Below the pieces are notes generated by a model. The model was not told the origin of the DNA, made no database searches, and saw nothing but the letters and a program-made list of their open reading frames with translations. Source: Jannaschia sp. CCS1 (lineage in GTDB: Bacteria; Pseudomonadota; Alphaproteobacteria; Rhodobacterales; Rhodobacteraceae). Taken from it: 64,000 nucleotides of DNA. Position 1 is the first letter of the stretch, and every line of letters begins with the position of its first letter. Made by a program: the position numbers and the translations under genes. Positions 34,221-44,077 of the stretch are shown here, piece by piece. The DNA lies in contig NC_007802.1 of NCBI RefSeq assembly GCF_000013565.1, positions 744,001 through 808,000 of the forward strand. Direction: 5' to 3'.

Positions 34221-35414
34221 ATGAACATTCATGAGTATCAGGCGAAAGCCCTTCTCGCGCAATACGGCGCTCCGGTGTCTGACGGACGCGTTGTCACGAA
34301 GGCGGAAGACGCCAAGACCGCCGCCGGAGAGATGGACGGGCCGCTTTGGGTCGTGAAAGCGCAGATCCACGCGGGCGGCCGCGGCAAGGGCAAGTTCAAG
34401 GAAGCTGACGCTGGAGAGGCGGGCGGTGTGCGCCTTGCGAAATCCGCGCAGGAGGCAGCGGACGAGGCCAAGAAGATGTTGGGCCGCACGCTTGTGACGC
34501 ACCAGACCGGCCCCGTAGGCAAGCAGGTTAACCGGATCTACATCGAAGACGGCTCGGGCATCGAGACCGAGATGTATCTGGCGCTTCTGGTGGATCGCCA
34601 GTCCAGCCGCATCAGCTTTGTCTGCTCCACCGAAGGTGGCATGGACATCGAAGAGGTCGCCGCGTCGACGCCTGAAAAAATCCTCAGCTTCTCCGTCGAT
34701 CCGGCCACGGGCTACCAGCCTTACCATGGTCGCCGCGTGGCGTTTTCGCTGGGGCTTGAGGGGCAACAGGTCAAGCAATGCGTCAAGCTGATGGGTCAGC
34801 TCTTCACCGCCTTCCAGGAGAAGGACATGGAGATGCTGGAGATCAACCCGCTGATCGTGACGGATGAAGGCAACCTCAAAGTGCTCGATGCGAAGGTCAG
34901 TTTTGACGGCAACGCTGTCTACCGCCACGCCGATGTGGCGTCCTTGCGGGACGAGACGGAAGAGGACCCCAAGGAACTGGCCGCGTCCAAGTTCGACCTC
35001 AACTACATCGCGCTCGACGGTGAAATCGGCTGCATGGTCAACGGCGCGGGCCTGGCCATGGCGACGATGGATATCATCAAGCTTTATGGCGCGGAGCCTG
35101 CAAACTTCCTCGACGTGGGCGGCGGCGCGACCAAGGAGAAGGTGACGGAGGCGTTCAAAATCATCACTTCTGACCCGCAGGTGAAGGGCATTTTCGTTAA
35201 CATCTTCGGCGGCATCATGCGCTGCGATATCATCGCGGAAGGCGTGATCGCAGCGGTGAAAGAGGTCGGCCTGCAAATGCCGCTGGTGGTGCGTCTGGAA
35301 GGCACGAACGTGGAGAAGGGCAAGGAGATCATCAACAATTCCGGCCTCGACGTGATCGCCGCCGACGACCTGAAAGACGGCGCGCAGAAGATCGTGAAGG
35401 CTGTGAAGGGATAG
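34221..35414 (+). CDS. sucC: succinyl-CoA synthetase beta subunit
   Basis: ADP/GDP-forming succinate-CoA ligase beta chain, 397 aa. ATP-grasp domain at the N terminus ([35 protein letters not shown]), then [11 protein letters not shown] near 205 and the C-terminal CoA-ligase domain with [15 protein letters not shown] and [11 protein letters not shown]. First gene of a long plus-strand run (34.2-49.8 kb) that includes sucD, sucA, sucB and lpd. sucD does not follow directly: five genes lie between, which is unusual because the two subunits are normally adjacent. The operator pair upstream suggests regulation shared with sdhC. Confidence 0.97.
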   Translation: MNIHEYQAKALLAQYGAPVSDGRVVTKAEDAKTAAGEMDGPLWVVKAQIHAGGRGKGKFKEADAGEAGGVRLAKSAQEAADEAKKMLGRTLVTHQTGPVGKQVNRIYIEDGSGIETEMYLALLVDRQSSRISFVCSTEGGMDIEEVAASTPEKILSFSVDPATGYQPYHGRRVAFSLGLEGQQVKQCVKLMGQLFTAFQEKDMEMLEINPLIVTDEGNLKVLDAKVSFDGNAVYRHADVASLRDETEEDPKELAASKFDLNYIALDGEIGCMVNGAGLAMATMDIIKLYGAEPANFLDVGGGATKEKVTEAFKIITSDPQVKGIFVNIFGGIMRCDIIAEGVIAAVKEVGLQMPLVVRLEGTNVEKGKEIINNSGLDVIAADDLKDGAQKIVKAVKG

Positions 35415-35420
35415 AGCAAC

Positions 35421-35978
35421 ATGCCGCTCGCTCGCCTTCTGACTGCCGTCCTCTGCCTTGCGTTGATCGGGTGCGGGATACCGCCGCTGAACACTGCAAC
35501 TGTCAGTCAAACTCCGGCAGGTGCGGCGCAATTTGCTTTGGCGCAAAGGGCCGTTCAGGCCTGTGGGCGCCTGCCAGACACGGATGCAGCGCGGTCTGCA
35601 TTGGGGCGGGTTGGCTTATCGGGCGATGGTACGATCATGACGTCATCCGATCAGGCTGTCATCGTTTTAATGCAGGGCGGTCGCTGCGCGGTCGGCCTGC
35701 GGAGCATGACGCCCGAACAGTCTCATCAATTGGCGCAATCCTGGGTTCGCACTTACGACGCAATCTCGAATGCGGAGGCAGGCGACGGGCTGTCGCCTCT
35801 CGTGATCGGGGCCTGGCGCTCATTCACGCCTAACCGCAGGGTGTTCATCGCAGCGCATCGGACATGGCCCAACGAGTATTCTCAATTTCCGGATGTTGCT
35901 GGCGCGGCCGTGACCTTGAGCTACACAATCTTGGGCCCCCGATCGGGTACGCCTGCTTACACATATACGCTTCGTTGA
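35421..35978 (+). CDS. small lipoprotein after sucC
   Basis: 185 aa. Lipoprotein signal [18 protein letters not shown], lipobox LIGC at residues 15-18. The mature domain has [25 protein letters not shown] and QGGRCAVGL (Cys 48 and Cys 89), then [18 protein letters not shown]. The Cys-AL...G...Cys arrangement recurs in the exported proteins at 36092, 37401 and 40435, so I treat these as a paralogous family. It begins six bases after sucC. Function unknown. Confidence 0.65.
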   Translation: MPLARLLTAVLCLALIGCGIPPLNTATVSQTPAGAAQFALAQRAVQACGRLPDTDAARSALGRVGLSGDGTIMTSSDQAVIVLMQGGRCAVGLRSMTPEQSHQLAQSWVRTYDAISNAEAGDGLSPLVIGAWRSFTPNRRVFIAAHRTWPNEYSQFPDVAGAAVTLSYTILGPRSGTPAYTYTLR

Positions 35979-36091
35979 CCGGCATGTGCACAGCCATTGG
36001 ACACCAAACTTCGGGGGCTGGACACAGCTTCCATAGAAGAAATCAAGACGCGGCGATGATCGCCAAGACCCGCGAACGACAAAGGCTAAAC

Positions 36092-36574
36092 ATGATGGGT
36101 GGACGCGACACCACCACCAACTGGCTCGCAAGATTGATCCGTTCGGCGCCCTGCCGGCGCGGGATTGGCGCAGCGATGTTTGTCGCACATGCAATTGCTA
36201 CACCGGTAACGGCACAGGCCCCATCGGTGGGCAATGTTGTTGCGGACCCGGCCGTATTGGGCCGCATGTTTGCGAACGTCTGCGTGGCCTCCAATGACGC
36301 AATCCGAGTTGAGGCTGCGCTGCGGGAGGTCGGCATGGTCGACAACCCGGAAACGGGGACGTTCTTCCACCAGTTGTTCGACATGTCCGTCAACGCCACG
36401 GGGGGCGGATGCTCCATGGTGTTTGTCACGGATCTGGAGGACGACGCAGCCATGGCGGCGTTCCAGACATCGATGGTACAGACCCACGGCGGCGGCGTGC
36501 CGACGTTTTCGATGAATGTGCGCGAAAGTGGCGGCGAACGCTACGTCCGCGCCCGGATCGAGGTGCCGTGGTGA
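36092..36574 (+). CDS. small exported protein (suc two-Cys family)
   Basis: About 160 aa from MMGGRDTTTN. The hydrophobic segment IGAAMFVAHAIATPVTAQA is the likely signal peptide after an unusually long basic N region. Mature part: FANVCVASNDAIRVEAALREVG (Cys 64) and NATGGGCSMVFVTD (Cys 107), matching the family pattern of the preceding gene. The frame is open further upstream, where it overlaps the end of the lipoprotein gene, but only from here does a signal peptide fit. Its stop overlaps the glycosyltransferase ATG. Confidence 0.55.
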   Translation: MMGGRDTTTNWLARLIRSAPCRRGIGAAMFVAHAIATPVTAQAPSVGNVVADPAVLGRMFANVCVASNDAIRVEAALREVGMVDNPETGTFFHQLFDMSVNATGGGCSMVFVTDLEDDAAMAAFQTSMVQTHGGGVPTFSMNVRESGGERYVRARIEVPW

Positions 36575-37404
36575 TGGAAACGCGCCCGTCCATGGCCGGT
36601 CCCCAAGTCATTCCGGCCTTCGTCATCAACCTCAAACGGGCCGCTGCCCGGCAAGTGATCATGCGGGAGACCTGTTCTGCGGCGGGTGTGCAGGTGCATT
36701 TCGTCGACGCGGTGGATTCGCAAACCGATGAAGGCCGCGCAGCCGTGGATCGCCTGCCGGATTTCGGCCCCTGGGGGGTGTTTCATGGCCATGACCGGGC
36801 CTGCACGCTGAGCCATTACAAAGCACTGGTGGCGTTTCTGGAAACGCCTGCGACCCACGGATTGATCCTGGAGGATGACGTTTTCCTCGCCTCCGATCTG
36901 GGGGAGTGGATGGAGGATGCCCTCTGGTGGCCAGCGAATGCCGATGTGGTGAAGTTTGAGCGCTGGCGGGACGACAAGCTGCTGGTGGCGTTGGAGAAGC
37001 GCACAACATCGGTCGGGGACCGTATGCTGCGGGTTCTGCAATCTCGCCATTCCGGCGGCGCGGGCTATGCCGTTACCCGTGCTGCGGCGGAACGTATCCT
37101 GGCGGTCGCAAAGCCGGACGTGCCGATTGACCATCTGCTGTTCAATCCAAACGTGTCGCGTCTGGCCCGGGGTCTGACGACCTATCAGGTGATGCCTGCC
37201 ATGATCGTTCAGGGAAATGAGCCGCCGCCCGAGCCCGCTGCGCCGCGTCAGGACCGGGGGCAGCTGCCTGAAAGCAAGCTGCGCAAGGATCTGTTGCGCG
37301 GCTGGCAGGAGATCAAGGTGATCCCACGTCTTTTGGCGCTGCTGCTGACCCGGCGCATCTCCCTCGAAAAGGTCCATTGGGCCGATGGAGGGAGGGCGCG
37401 ATGA
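36574..37404 (+). CDS. family 25 glycosyltransferase
   Basis: 276 aa. GT25-type enzyme, usually adding galactose or glucose to lipopolysaccharide or lipooligosaccharide in the cytoplasm. Motifs: IPAFVINLKRAAARQVIMRE at the N terminus, FVDAVDSQT, SHYKALVAFLETP and the metal-binding LILEDDVFL near 98, followed by the HSGGAGYAVTRAAAERIL acceptor-side segment. The ATG overlaps the previous stop (TGATG) and its own stop overlaps the next start (ATGA). An envelope-glycan gene embedded between sucC and sucD. Confidence 0.8.
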   Translation: METRPSMAGPQVIPAFVINLKRAAARQVIMRETCSAAGVQVHFVDAVDSQTDEGRAAVDRLPDFGPWGVFHGHDRACTLSHYKALVAFLETPATHGLILEDDVFLASDLGEWMEDALWWPANADVVKFERWRDDKLLVALEKRTTSVGDRMLRVLQSRHSGGAGYAVTRAAAERILAVAKPDVPIDHLLFNPNVSRLARGLTTYQVMPAMIVQGNEPPPEPAAPRQDRGQLPESKLRKDLLRGWQEIKVIPRLLALLLTRRISLEKVHWADGGRAR

Positions 37405-37961
37405 CGGTGCAATCAAGGACTTTGCCAATCGTCCGATCTGCGGCCTGCGGTTTTTTGGCGATCCTCTGTATCGGCGGGATCACCAGTCAGGGCCGCGCGC
37501 AAACGGGTGATGGTGCCATAGCGCAAGCTGCGAGTGAGGCCTTCGCCGCCCATTGCTTCAGCCCCTTCATGACCGCCGGGCGCGCGCAGGAGGTTTTGGC
37601 CGCCACCGGCGCGCGGGTGGATTTCTACGACCTCGATCCGTTCTCCAATGCCGCGCCATCGCCCGTCACGGGCCGCGCGGCGACCCAGGGCACGGACCGC
37701 CGCTGTGAGGTGGCCTTCGATGGCGACCACGCGGAGCTTGCGGTCAGTGCAGCCGTGGCCGGATTGCAGATGGAGGGGATCGATACTGTGGCCCCGGTGC
37801 CGGACCGCTACCGACCCACCGACGGCACGGCCCTTTTGGGGGCACTGTTCCTGAATCCGCGCCGGATCGCTGTGGTTCACGTGGGCACACGTCCGGGCCC
37901 CCGAGGGGTCGAGACCTTCATGTTCGTGGAGCGGATGACCCCGCTGGAGCCAGTGGAATGA
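37401..37961 (+). CDS. small exported protein (suc two-Cys family)
   Basis: 186 aa. Signal peptide in VRSAACGFLAILCIGGITSQGRAQ (about 11-34). The mature domain has EAFAAHCFSPFMTAGRAQEVLAATG (Cys 52) and GTDRRCEVAFDGD (Cys 102), the same layout as 35421 and 36092, followed by LNPRRIAVVHVG and VETFMFVERM. ATG overlaps the glycosyltransferase stop and has GGAGGG upstream. Periplasmic, function unknown. Confidence 0.65.
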   Translation: MTVQSRTLPIVRSAACGFLAILCIGGITSQGRAQTGDGAIAQAASEAFAAHCFSPFMTAGRAQEVLAATGARVDFYDLDPFSNAAPSPVTGRAATQGTDRRCEVAFDGDHAELAVSAAVAGLQMEGIDTVAPVPDRYRPTDGTALLGALFLNPRRIAVVHVGTRPGPRGVETFMFVERMTPLEPVE

Positions 37962-37976
37962 GGGGGCGGGCCGCAT

Positions 37977-38522
37977 ATGACCCAGGTGGATACCAGCCAA
38001 CGGCTGACGATTTTCCCAAGGGCGATTGGCTGGAAAATGTTGCTGGGATGTGCGGCCATTGTGGCGGGCAGCTTGGCGATTGTGCCCTTTGCGTGGGTCG
38101 ATCAGGCGTGGCCGATTGTCTGGCTCAGCGCGGGGTTTGGCACATTCATGCTGGTTCTCCTTGTGCTGTTGATCCGCAAGCGGGCGCGGGGCACTCCGGA
38201 CCCGGCTTTGATGCTTACGCCCGAGGGGTTGCACTTTCTGACCGGCACGGTCGGCGTCGTGCCATGGCGCGACGTGCGCAGTCTTGGATCGTTTGCCGTG
38301 AAGGGCAACCAGGCGTTGGTGATCAACGTCGAGAAGGCGGCCATCGCCAGGCTGGACCAGGGCAAGTTCTTCAAGACCAGTCGCAAGCTGGACGCCGCAA
38401 TCGGCATCCACGGTCTGACATTCTTCCAACAACAGCTGGAGCTTCCGATCCCCGAGGTCGCGCGCCTGCTGCACCAATATTCTCTCGCCCATGGCGGGCC
38501 TGCATTGCAGCCCGATCCCTGA
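37977..38522 (+). CDS. STM3941-like membrane protein
   Basis: 181 aa. Two transmembrane helices (about 20-40 and 45-66), a basic RKRARG turn, then a PH-like cytoplasmic domain beginning LMLTPEGLHFLTGTVGVVPWRDVRSLGSF, which resembles the STM3941/YdfK-type pattern (short membrane hairpin plus ... G.v.W.dI). It lies 15 bases after the exported-protein gene and 48 before sucD. Function unknown. The acyltransferase-coupled protein at 10910 has a similar overall layout. Confidence 0.65.
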   Translation: MTQVDTSQRLTIFPRAIGWKMLLGCAAIVAGSLAIVPFAWVDQAWPIVWLSAGFGTFMLVLLVLLIRKRARGTPDPALMLTPEGLHFLTGTVGVVPWRDVRSLGSFAVKGNQALVINVEKAAIARLDQGKFFKTSRKLDAAIGIHGLTFFQQQLELPIPEVARLLHQYSLAHGGPALQPDP

Positions 38523-38570
38523 TCAAGGCCATGACCCAACCCATATCCCAAACGACCACAGGAGGCCCCG

Positions 38571-39452
38571 ATGGCCGTACTCGTTGATGAAAATACCAAG
38601 GTGATTTGCCAAGGCTTCACCGGATCCCAAGGCACGTTCCATTCGGAACAAGCCATTGAATACGGGACCCAAATGGTCGGTGGCGTCACACCCGGAAAAG
38701 GCGGCATGACGCATCTGGACCTGCCGGTGTTCAATTCGGTCCACGAGGCACGCCACGTGACGGACGCCAACGCATCAGTCATCTATGTGCCCCCGCCCTT
38801 TGCTGCGGACTCTATCCTTGAGGCGATTGATGCGGAGATGGAGTTGATCATCTGCATCACCGAGGGCATCCCGGTTTTGGACATGATGCGCGTGAAGAGG
38901 GCGTTGGAGGGCTCGTCCTCCATCCTCGTGGGGCCGAACTGCCCCGGGGTGATCACGCCGGACGCCTGCAAGATCGGCATCATGCCCGGCCATATCCACA
39001 AGCGTGGCTCCTGTGGCGTCGTCTCCCGCTCTGGCACGCTGACCTACGAGGCCGTGAAGCAGACGACGGATGTGGGTCTGGGCCAATCCACCTGCGTCGG
39101 CATCGGCGGCGACCCGATCAAGGGCACCGAGCATATCGACGTGCTGGAATGGTTCCTGGCCGATGATGAGACCGAGAGCATCATCATGATCGGTGAAATT
39201 GGAGGGTCCGCCGAAGAAGAAGCCGCGCAATTCCTGGCCGATGAGAAGAAGAAGGGCCGTTGGAAGCCCACGGCAGGATTCATCGCCGGTCGCACAGCCC
39301 CTCCGGGCCGTCGCATGGGCCACGCGGGCGCTATTGTCGCCGGTGGCAAAGGCGGCGCCGAGGACAAGATTGAGGCGATGAAATCCGCTGGCATCGTCGT
39401 GGCCGATAGCCCTGCGACCTTGGGCGAAGCCGTGCTGCAGGCGATTGGCTAA
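38571..39452 (+). CDS. sucD: succinyl-CoA synthetase alpha subunit
   Basis: 293 aa, usual length. CoA-binding Rossmann domain at the N terminus ([24 protein letters not shown]), [14 protein letters not shown], then [10 protein letters not shown] and the phosphorylated active-site His in [14 protein letters not shown] (about 247). Partner of SucC in succinyl-CoA to succinate conversion with substrate-level phosphorylation. ATG follows AGGAGG. The separation from sucC by 3.1 kb of envelope-type genes is the odd point. Confidence 0.97.
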   Translation: MAVLVDENTKVICQGFTGSQGTFHSEQAIEYGTQMVGGVTPGKGGMTHLDLPVFNSVHEARHVTDANASVIYVPPPFAADSILEAIDAEMELIICITEGIPVLDMMRVKRALEGSSSILVGPNCPGVITPDACKIGIMPGHIHKRGSCGVVSRSGTLTYEAVKQTTDVGLGQSTCVGIGGDPIKGTEHIDVLEWFLADDETESIIMIGEIGGSAEEEAAQFLADEKKKGRWKPTAGFIAGRTAPPGRRMGHAGAIVAGGKGGAEDKIEAMKSAGIVVADSPATLGEAVLQAIG

Positions 39453-39455
39453 GTG

Positions 39456-39857
39456 ATGCGGCGGGCTGCCTCCCTCATTCTGGTTGGCCTCTTGGCGCTC
39501 GCGGGTCCCGCGCGCGCCGAGTTGTCCGACGGGGAGAGGCAGACCATCGAATGCGCGGCGACGGCGGTTGTCGTGAACGCGTCCGTTGAACGCCTTGTGA
39601 ACCTTGGCGCTGACCTGAGTGAGCAATTCCAGGTCACGGTCGCGACGGCGGCTGAAGATCTGTTCTTTGACGCAGACCCTCTCATTGATCCCGGTTCTGA
39701 AGGGGCCGCCGAGCTGGCGCGTTTGTTCGAGGCCTTGGTGACCGCCCGCGATGCCGCGGAAGATGATGGGACGTTTGCCACGTGGTTTCCGCAGATCGTG
39801 GAGGTTGTGCAAACCTGCCATTTGGCGTTCCTGAACCGTCCGGAGGCGGGGCAATGA
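39456..39857 (+). CDS. small exported protein after sucD
   Basis: 133 aa with signal peptide MRRAASLILVGLLALAGPARA. Mature part is acidic and helical: TIECAATAVVVNASVERLVNLGADLSEQF, an acidic DAEDDGTF loop and VVQTCHLAFL, with two Cys. The IxC-hhhxxxS motif resembles the two small genes after sdhA (24031 and 24530). A GTG at 39453 directly after the sucD stop is an alternative start. Overlaps the DUF805 gene by four bases. Confidence 0.62.
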   Translation: MRRAASLILVGLLALAGPARAELSDGERQTIECAATAVVVNASVERLVNLGADLSEQFQVTVATAAEDLFFDADPLIDPGSEGAAELARLFEALVTARDAAEDDGTFATWFPQIVEVVQTCHLAFLNRPEAGQ

Positions 39858-40438
39858 CCTTCACCCAAGCCATCCGCAGCAACATCGTCGAGTGCCTGAA
39901 CTTCCAGGACAGGTCCCCGCGCTCGGCCTATTGGTGGTATGTGCTGTTCATCACGCTCGGCTCCTTGGTGACGTTCCTGCTCGACTTCCTGATCTTCTGG
40001 CCGTCGATGGACGATGTGCTGCCATTCCTTGCGGAAAACTTTGGCTCCATCAGTGATTTCTACATCAACGTGATGCCGATCACGACGTTCTGGTATCTGC
40101 TCAACTACCTGCCAATCCTGGCTGTGGGCGTGCGCCGGATGCACGATTGTGACCGCCCGGGATGGTGGTACATCGTCACCGTGATTTTCGTCACAGTGAT
40201 GTCATTTGTGGTTTTTCAGATAACGGCCCCACAATCGGCCGAGATGATGACCGTCGCATTCAACCCCAATGTCACGATGGCGGAGTTGGATGCCATGTTG
40301 GTGCGTATGAATGAGTTGAACGCAACTTCCTCGATTCTGTCCGGCATCCAGATGCTGCCAAGCCTGCTGGTTATCATCTGGATGGCCAGCAAAGGCACCG
40401 ACGGCCCAAACCGATATGGGGAGGATCCCTTGGCATGA
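39854..40438 (+). CDS. DUF805 membrane protein
   Basis: 194 aa, four predicted transmembrane helices. DUF805 features: an N-terminal amphipathic FTQAIRSNIVECLNFQDRSPRSAYWWYVLF, in which the RxxYWW stretch leads into the first helix, then VGVRRMHDCDRPGWWYIV, the most conserved motif of the family (RR.HD..R.GWW). The C-terminal end KGTDGPNRYGEDP also matches. Function unknown. ATG overlaps the previous stop (ATGA) and the next gene overlaps by four bases. Confidence 0.85.
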   Translation: MTFTQAIRSNIVECLNFQDRSPRSAYWWYVLFITLGSLVTFLLDFLIFWPSMDDVLPFLAENFGSISDFYINVMPITTFWYLLNYLPILAVGVRRMHDCDRPGWWYIVTVIFVTVMSFVVFQITAPQSAEMMTVAFNPNVTMAELDAMLVRMNELNATSSILSGIQMLPSLLVIIWMASKGTDGPNRYGEDPLA

Positions 40439-41058
40439 GACCTATCGTGTTTGCCCTAGCCATTTGCACAATTGCCGCCCCGGCATGCGCCCAGGACGAG
40501 CCGATCTACGCACCCTGCGTAACCCGGTTTCCGGCGCCGGAGGAGTTCGGGACAGGTGGCGCGTTCACCGCTGCGCTTGAGGCGCAGGGTTGGGTGATGC
40601 AGACCTCTGACGCCGCGCGGCTGGCTGCGGCGGCACCGCTGGCGGACATCGAGGCTCTGGTGTTTGCGCCCGATGCGTTTGCGGACGCTGCGGACGCTCT
40701 CGACTATGCCAGTCGAGCGATGACCCGATACGAACCTCAAATGGTGTTCATCGAGATCTTCACGCGCGCCGGTCTCTCGGCCTCGCTCTCTGCTGTCGAG
40801 TTGGACCCCGGATATGTCACGGTAAGGTGCACATTTGCCGGGCCAGAGGTTCCGTCCGTCAAGGATTTTCTGGACACGGATCGGGTGCTTGCCGACGGCT
40901 CCGCCGCGCGGGTCCGTCTGATCCCGCAGGACACGCCTGATGGTGTTGTCACCTACAGCATCGTCGCCTTCCAGTTCGATGGCGACGATACGACCCTTGC
41001 CCCCATTACCGGGCGGGAGGGGCTTCAAACGAGTTTCATCTATCGGGTGCCGGAATGA
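40435..41058 (+). CDS. small exported protein before sucA
   Basis: 207 aa. Signal peptide MRPIVFALAICTIAAPACA. Mature domain begins QDEPIYAPCVTRFPAPEEFGTGGAFTAALEAQGW, with a later Cys in GYVTVRCTFAG and a C-terminal beta-rich region ending in TSFIYRVPE. The early Cys followed by AL...G places it near the 35421/36092/37401 group, though its second Cys is much further away. It ends 55 bases before sucA. Function unknown. Confidence 0.65.
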   Translation: MRPIVFALAICTIAAPACAQDEPIYAPCVTRFPAPEEFGTGGAFTAALEAQGWVMQTSDAARLAAAAPLADIEALVFAPDAFADAADALDYASRAMTRYEPQMVFIEIFTRAGLSASLSAVELDPGYVTVRCTFAGPEVPSVKDFLDTDRVLADGSAARVRLIPQDTPDGVVTYSIVAFQFDGDDTTLAPITGREGLQTSFIYRVPE

Positions 41059-41113
41059 CTCAGACCCCGCCCCGCCCAAGTGCAATATCCCCCCTCAACC
41101 GAGGATTTAAGCC

Positions 41114-44071
41114 ATGAATGACCAATCTCCCAACGATACCTTCCATGCCTCCAGCTTCATGCAGGGGCACAATGCGGAATATCTGGAACAGCTTTACGCG
41201 CAATATGCCAAGGACCCGGCGGCGGTGGATGCCGCCTGGGCGGATTTCTTTGCGCAATTGGGCGATGCCGAGGATGCGATGGCCCCGGCCGAAGGGCCAT
41301 CCTGGGCGCGCACTGATTGGCCGCCAATGCCGGGCGATGATCTGACGGCGGCCCTGACCGGGGACTATCCGCTACCCGCAGAAGCCAAGGAGGCCGGCAA
41401 AAAGATCAAGGCCAAGGCCGAAGAGACGGGCGTTGAGCTGAGCGATGATCAGATCCAACGCGCCGTCCTCGACAGTATCCGCGCGCTCATGATCATTCGC
41501 GCCTACCGCATCCGGGGCCATCTGGTCGCCGATCTGGACCCCCTGGGCATGCGCGACCAGACCCCGCACCCGGAACTGGACCCGGCGTCCTACGGGTTTG
41601 AAGACGCGGACATGGATCGCCCGATCTTCATCGACAACGTGCTTGGGCTGGAAATGGCCACCATGCGCCAGATCGTGGAGATCGTGCGGCGGACCTATTG
41701 CGGCACCTTCGCGCTGCAATACATGCACATCTCCAACCCCGTGGAAGCGTCTTGGCTGAAGGAACGGATCGAGGGTTACGGCAAGGAGATTGCATTCACC
41801 AAGAACGGGCGCAAAGCGATCCTGAACAAGATGGTGGAGGCGGAAGGGTTCGAAAAGTTCCTCCACGTCAAGTACATGGGCACAAAGCGGTTTGGTCTGG
41901 ACGGCGGCGAAAGCCTGATCCCCGCGATGGAGCAGATCATCAAGCGGGGCGGCGCGTTGGGGGTGGAAGAGATCATCATCGGCATGCCCCACCGGGGGCG
42001 TCTGTCGGTTCTGGCCAATGTCATGCAAAAGCCCTATCGCGCGATTTTCAACGAATTTCAGGGCGGGTCGTTCAAGCCGGAGGACGTCGATGGCTCGGGC
42101 GATGTGAAGTACCATTTGGGCGCCTCATCCGACCGGGAGTTTGACGGCAACACCGTTCACCTGTCGCTGACGGCCAACCCGTCGCACCTGGAGGCCGTGA
42201 ACCCGGTTGTCCTCGGCAAGGTCCGTGCCAAGCAGGATCAGAAGAAAGACAAGGAGCGCACGAAGGTTATGGGCGTGTTGCTGCACGGTGACGCGGCCTT
42301 TGCCGGTCAGGGCGTGGTGGCAGAAGGCTTTGGCCTGTCCGGCCTGCGCGGGCACCGGACCGGGGGCACGATCCACATCGTCGTGAACAACCAGATCGGA
42401 TTCACGACTGCGCCGCATTTCAGCCGCTCCAGCCCTTATCCGACGGACATCGCGCTGATGGTTGAAGCGCCAATATTCCACGTGAACGGAGATGATCCAG
42501 AGGCTGTCGTCCATGCCGCCCGCGTGGCGACGGAGTTTCGGCAGAAATTCCACAAGGACGTGGTCCTCGACATTTTCTGTTACCGCCGGTTTGGCCATAA
42601 CGAGGGTGATGAGCCCATGTTCACCAACCCGATCATGTATAAGAAGATCAAGACGCAGAAGACGACGCTGGCGATTTACACCGAACGCCTTGTCAAAGAC
42701 GGGCTGATCCCCGAGGGCGAGATCGAGGATATGAAAGCCTCATTCCAGGCCTACCTGAGTGAGGAGTTCGAGGCCGGGAAAGACTACAAGCCCAACAAGG
42801 CCGATTGGCTCGACGGGCGGTGGTCGCATCTGGATCGCAAGGATCAGGATGACTACCAGCGCGGGCAAACCGCGATCGCGCCGGAGACGTTTGACGAGAT
42901 CGGCAAAGCCCTGTCGACCGCACCAGAGGGTGTCAGCCTGCACAAGACGGTCGGGCGATTGCTGGACACGAAAGCCAAGATGTTCGAGACGGGCAAAGGG
43001 TTTGACTGGGCCACTGGTGAGGCGCTGGCGTTTGGGTCTTTGCTGACCGAAGGCTATCCGGTGCGGCTCTCGGGCCAGGACAGCACCCGCGGGACATTCT
43101 CGCAGCGGCATTCCGGCCTTGTCGATCAGGAAACGGAAGAGCGGTACTACCCGCTGAACCATGTGCGCGAGGGGCAGGCACATTACGAGGTGATCGACTC
43201 GATGCTCTCGGAATACGCCGTGTTGGGGTTTGAGTACGGCTACACGCTGGCCGAGCCCAACGCGCTGACGCTTTGGGAAGCGCAGTTCGGTGATTTCGCC
43301 AATGGGGCACAGATCATGTTTGATCAGTTCATCTCATCGGGTGAAAGCAAATGGCTGCGGATGTCCGGCTTGGTGATGCTGTTGCCCCACGGGTATGAGG
43401 GGCAGGGGCCGGAGCATTCCAGCGCGCGATTGGAGCGGTTCTTGCAGATGTGCGGCGGCGACAACTGGATCGTCGCGAACTGCACGACACCAGCGAACTA
43501 CTTCCACATTCTGCGCCGTCAGATCCACCGGGATTTCCGCAAGCCGCTGGTTTTGATGACGCCGAAGTCGCTGCTGCGTCACAAGCTGGCGGTGTCGGAA
43601 ACGGAGGATTTCACCACCGGGTCCAGCTTCCATCGCTGCCTTTGGGATGATGCCCAAAAGGGGAACTCGGACACGGAACTGGTGGCCGACGACAAGATCA
43701 AGCAGGTCGTCATCTGCTCGGGCAAAGTCTATTTCGACCTGCTGGAAGAGCGTGACGAACGCGGCATTGATGATGTCTACCTGCTGCGGCTGGAACAATT
43801 CTACCCATTCCCGGCGCTGTCGCTGACCAAGGAATTGGAGCGCTTCAAGCAGGCCAAGATCGTCTGGTGCCAGGAAGAGCCCAAGAACCAGGGCGCATGG
43901 TCGTTTATCGAGCCCAATCTGGAGTGGGTTTTGACCCGCATCGGTGCTGACACCCAACGCCCGCGCTACGCGGGACGCACAGCCTCGGCCTCGCCCGCGA
44001 CGGGCCTGGCCTCCGCCCACAAATCCCAACAAGCCGCACTCGTTGACAGTGCACTGACCATCGAAGGGTAA
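41114..44071 (+). CDS. sucA: 2-oxoglutarate dehydrogenase E1 component
   Basis: 985 aa ThDP-dependent decarboxylase of the 2-oxoglutarate dehydrogenase complex. N-terminal docking helix (FMQGHNAEYLEQLYAQYAKDP), then RAYRIRGHLVADLDPLG, EGFEKFLHVKYMGTKRFGLDGGESL, MPHRGRLSVLANVMQKP, the ThDP fold GDAAFAGQGVVAEGF and NNQIGFTT, and the C-terminal RLSGQDSTRGTFSQRHSGL and QEEPKNQGAWSFIEP. ATG follows GAGGAT. It precedes sucB by six bases; lpd for the E3 component is 2.8 kb further on in the same direction. Confidence 0.97.
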   Translation: MNDQSPNDTFHASSFMQGHNAEYLEQLYAQYAKDPAAVDAAWADFFAQLGDAEDAMAPAEGPSWARTDWPPMPGDDLTAALTGDYPLPAEAKEAGKKIKAKAEETGVELSDDQIQRAVLDSIRALMIIRAYRIRGHLVADLDPLGMRDQTPHPELDPASYGFEDADMDRPIFIDNVLGLEMATMRQIVEIVRRTYCGTFALQYMHISNPVEASWLKERIEGYGKEIAFTKNGRKAILNKMVEAEGFEKFLHVKYMGTKRFGLDGGESLIPAMEQIIKRGGALGVEEIIIGMPHRGRLSVLANVMQKPYRAIFNEFQGGSFKPEDVDGSGDVKYHLGASSDREFDGNTVHLSLTANPSHLEAVNPVVLGKVRAKQDQKKDKERTKVMGVLLHGDAAFAGQGVVAEGFGLSGLRGHRTGGTIHIVVNNQIGFTTAPHFSRSSPYPTDIALMVEAPIFHVNGDDPEAVVHAARVATEFRQKFHKDVVLDIFCYRRFGHNEGDEPMFTNPIMYKKIKTQKTTLAIYTERLVKDGLIPEGEIEDMKASFQAYLSEEFEAGKDYKPNKADWLDGRWSHLDRKDQDDYQRGQTAIAPETFDEIGKALSTAPEGVSLHKTVGRLLDTKAKMFETGKGFDWATGEALAFGSLLTEGYPVRLSGQDSTRGTFSQRHSGLVDQETEERYYPLNHVREGQAHYEVIDSMLSEYAVLGFEYGYTLAEPNALTLWEAQFGDFANGAQIMFDQFISSGESKWLRMSGLVMLLPHGYEGQGPEHSSARLERFLQMCGGDNWIVANCTTPANYFHILRRQIHRDFRKPLVLMTPKSLLRHKLAVSETEDFTTGSSFHRCLWDDAQKGNSDTELVADDKIKQVVICSGKVYFDLLEERDERGIDDVYLLRLEQFYPFPALSLTKELERFKQAKIVWCQEEPKNQGAWSFIEPNLEWVLTRIGADTQRPRYAGRTASASPATGLASAHKSQQAALVDSALTIEG

Positions 44072-44077
44072 GAGAAA

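Noticed and set aside
34134-35546. 470-codon minus-strand frame opposite sucC
   Set aside because: Antisense to a fully conserved gene, with no ribosome site and no recognisable domain.
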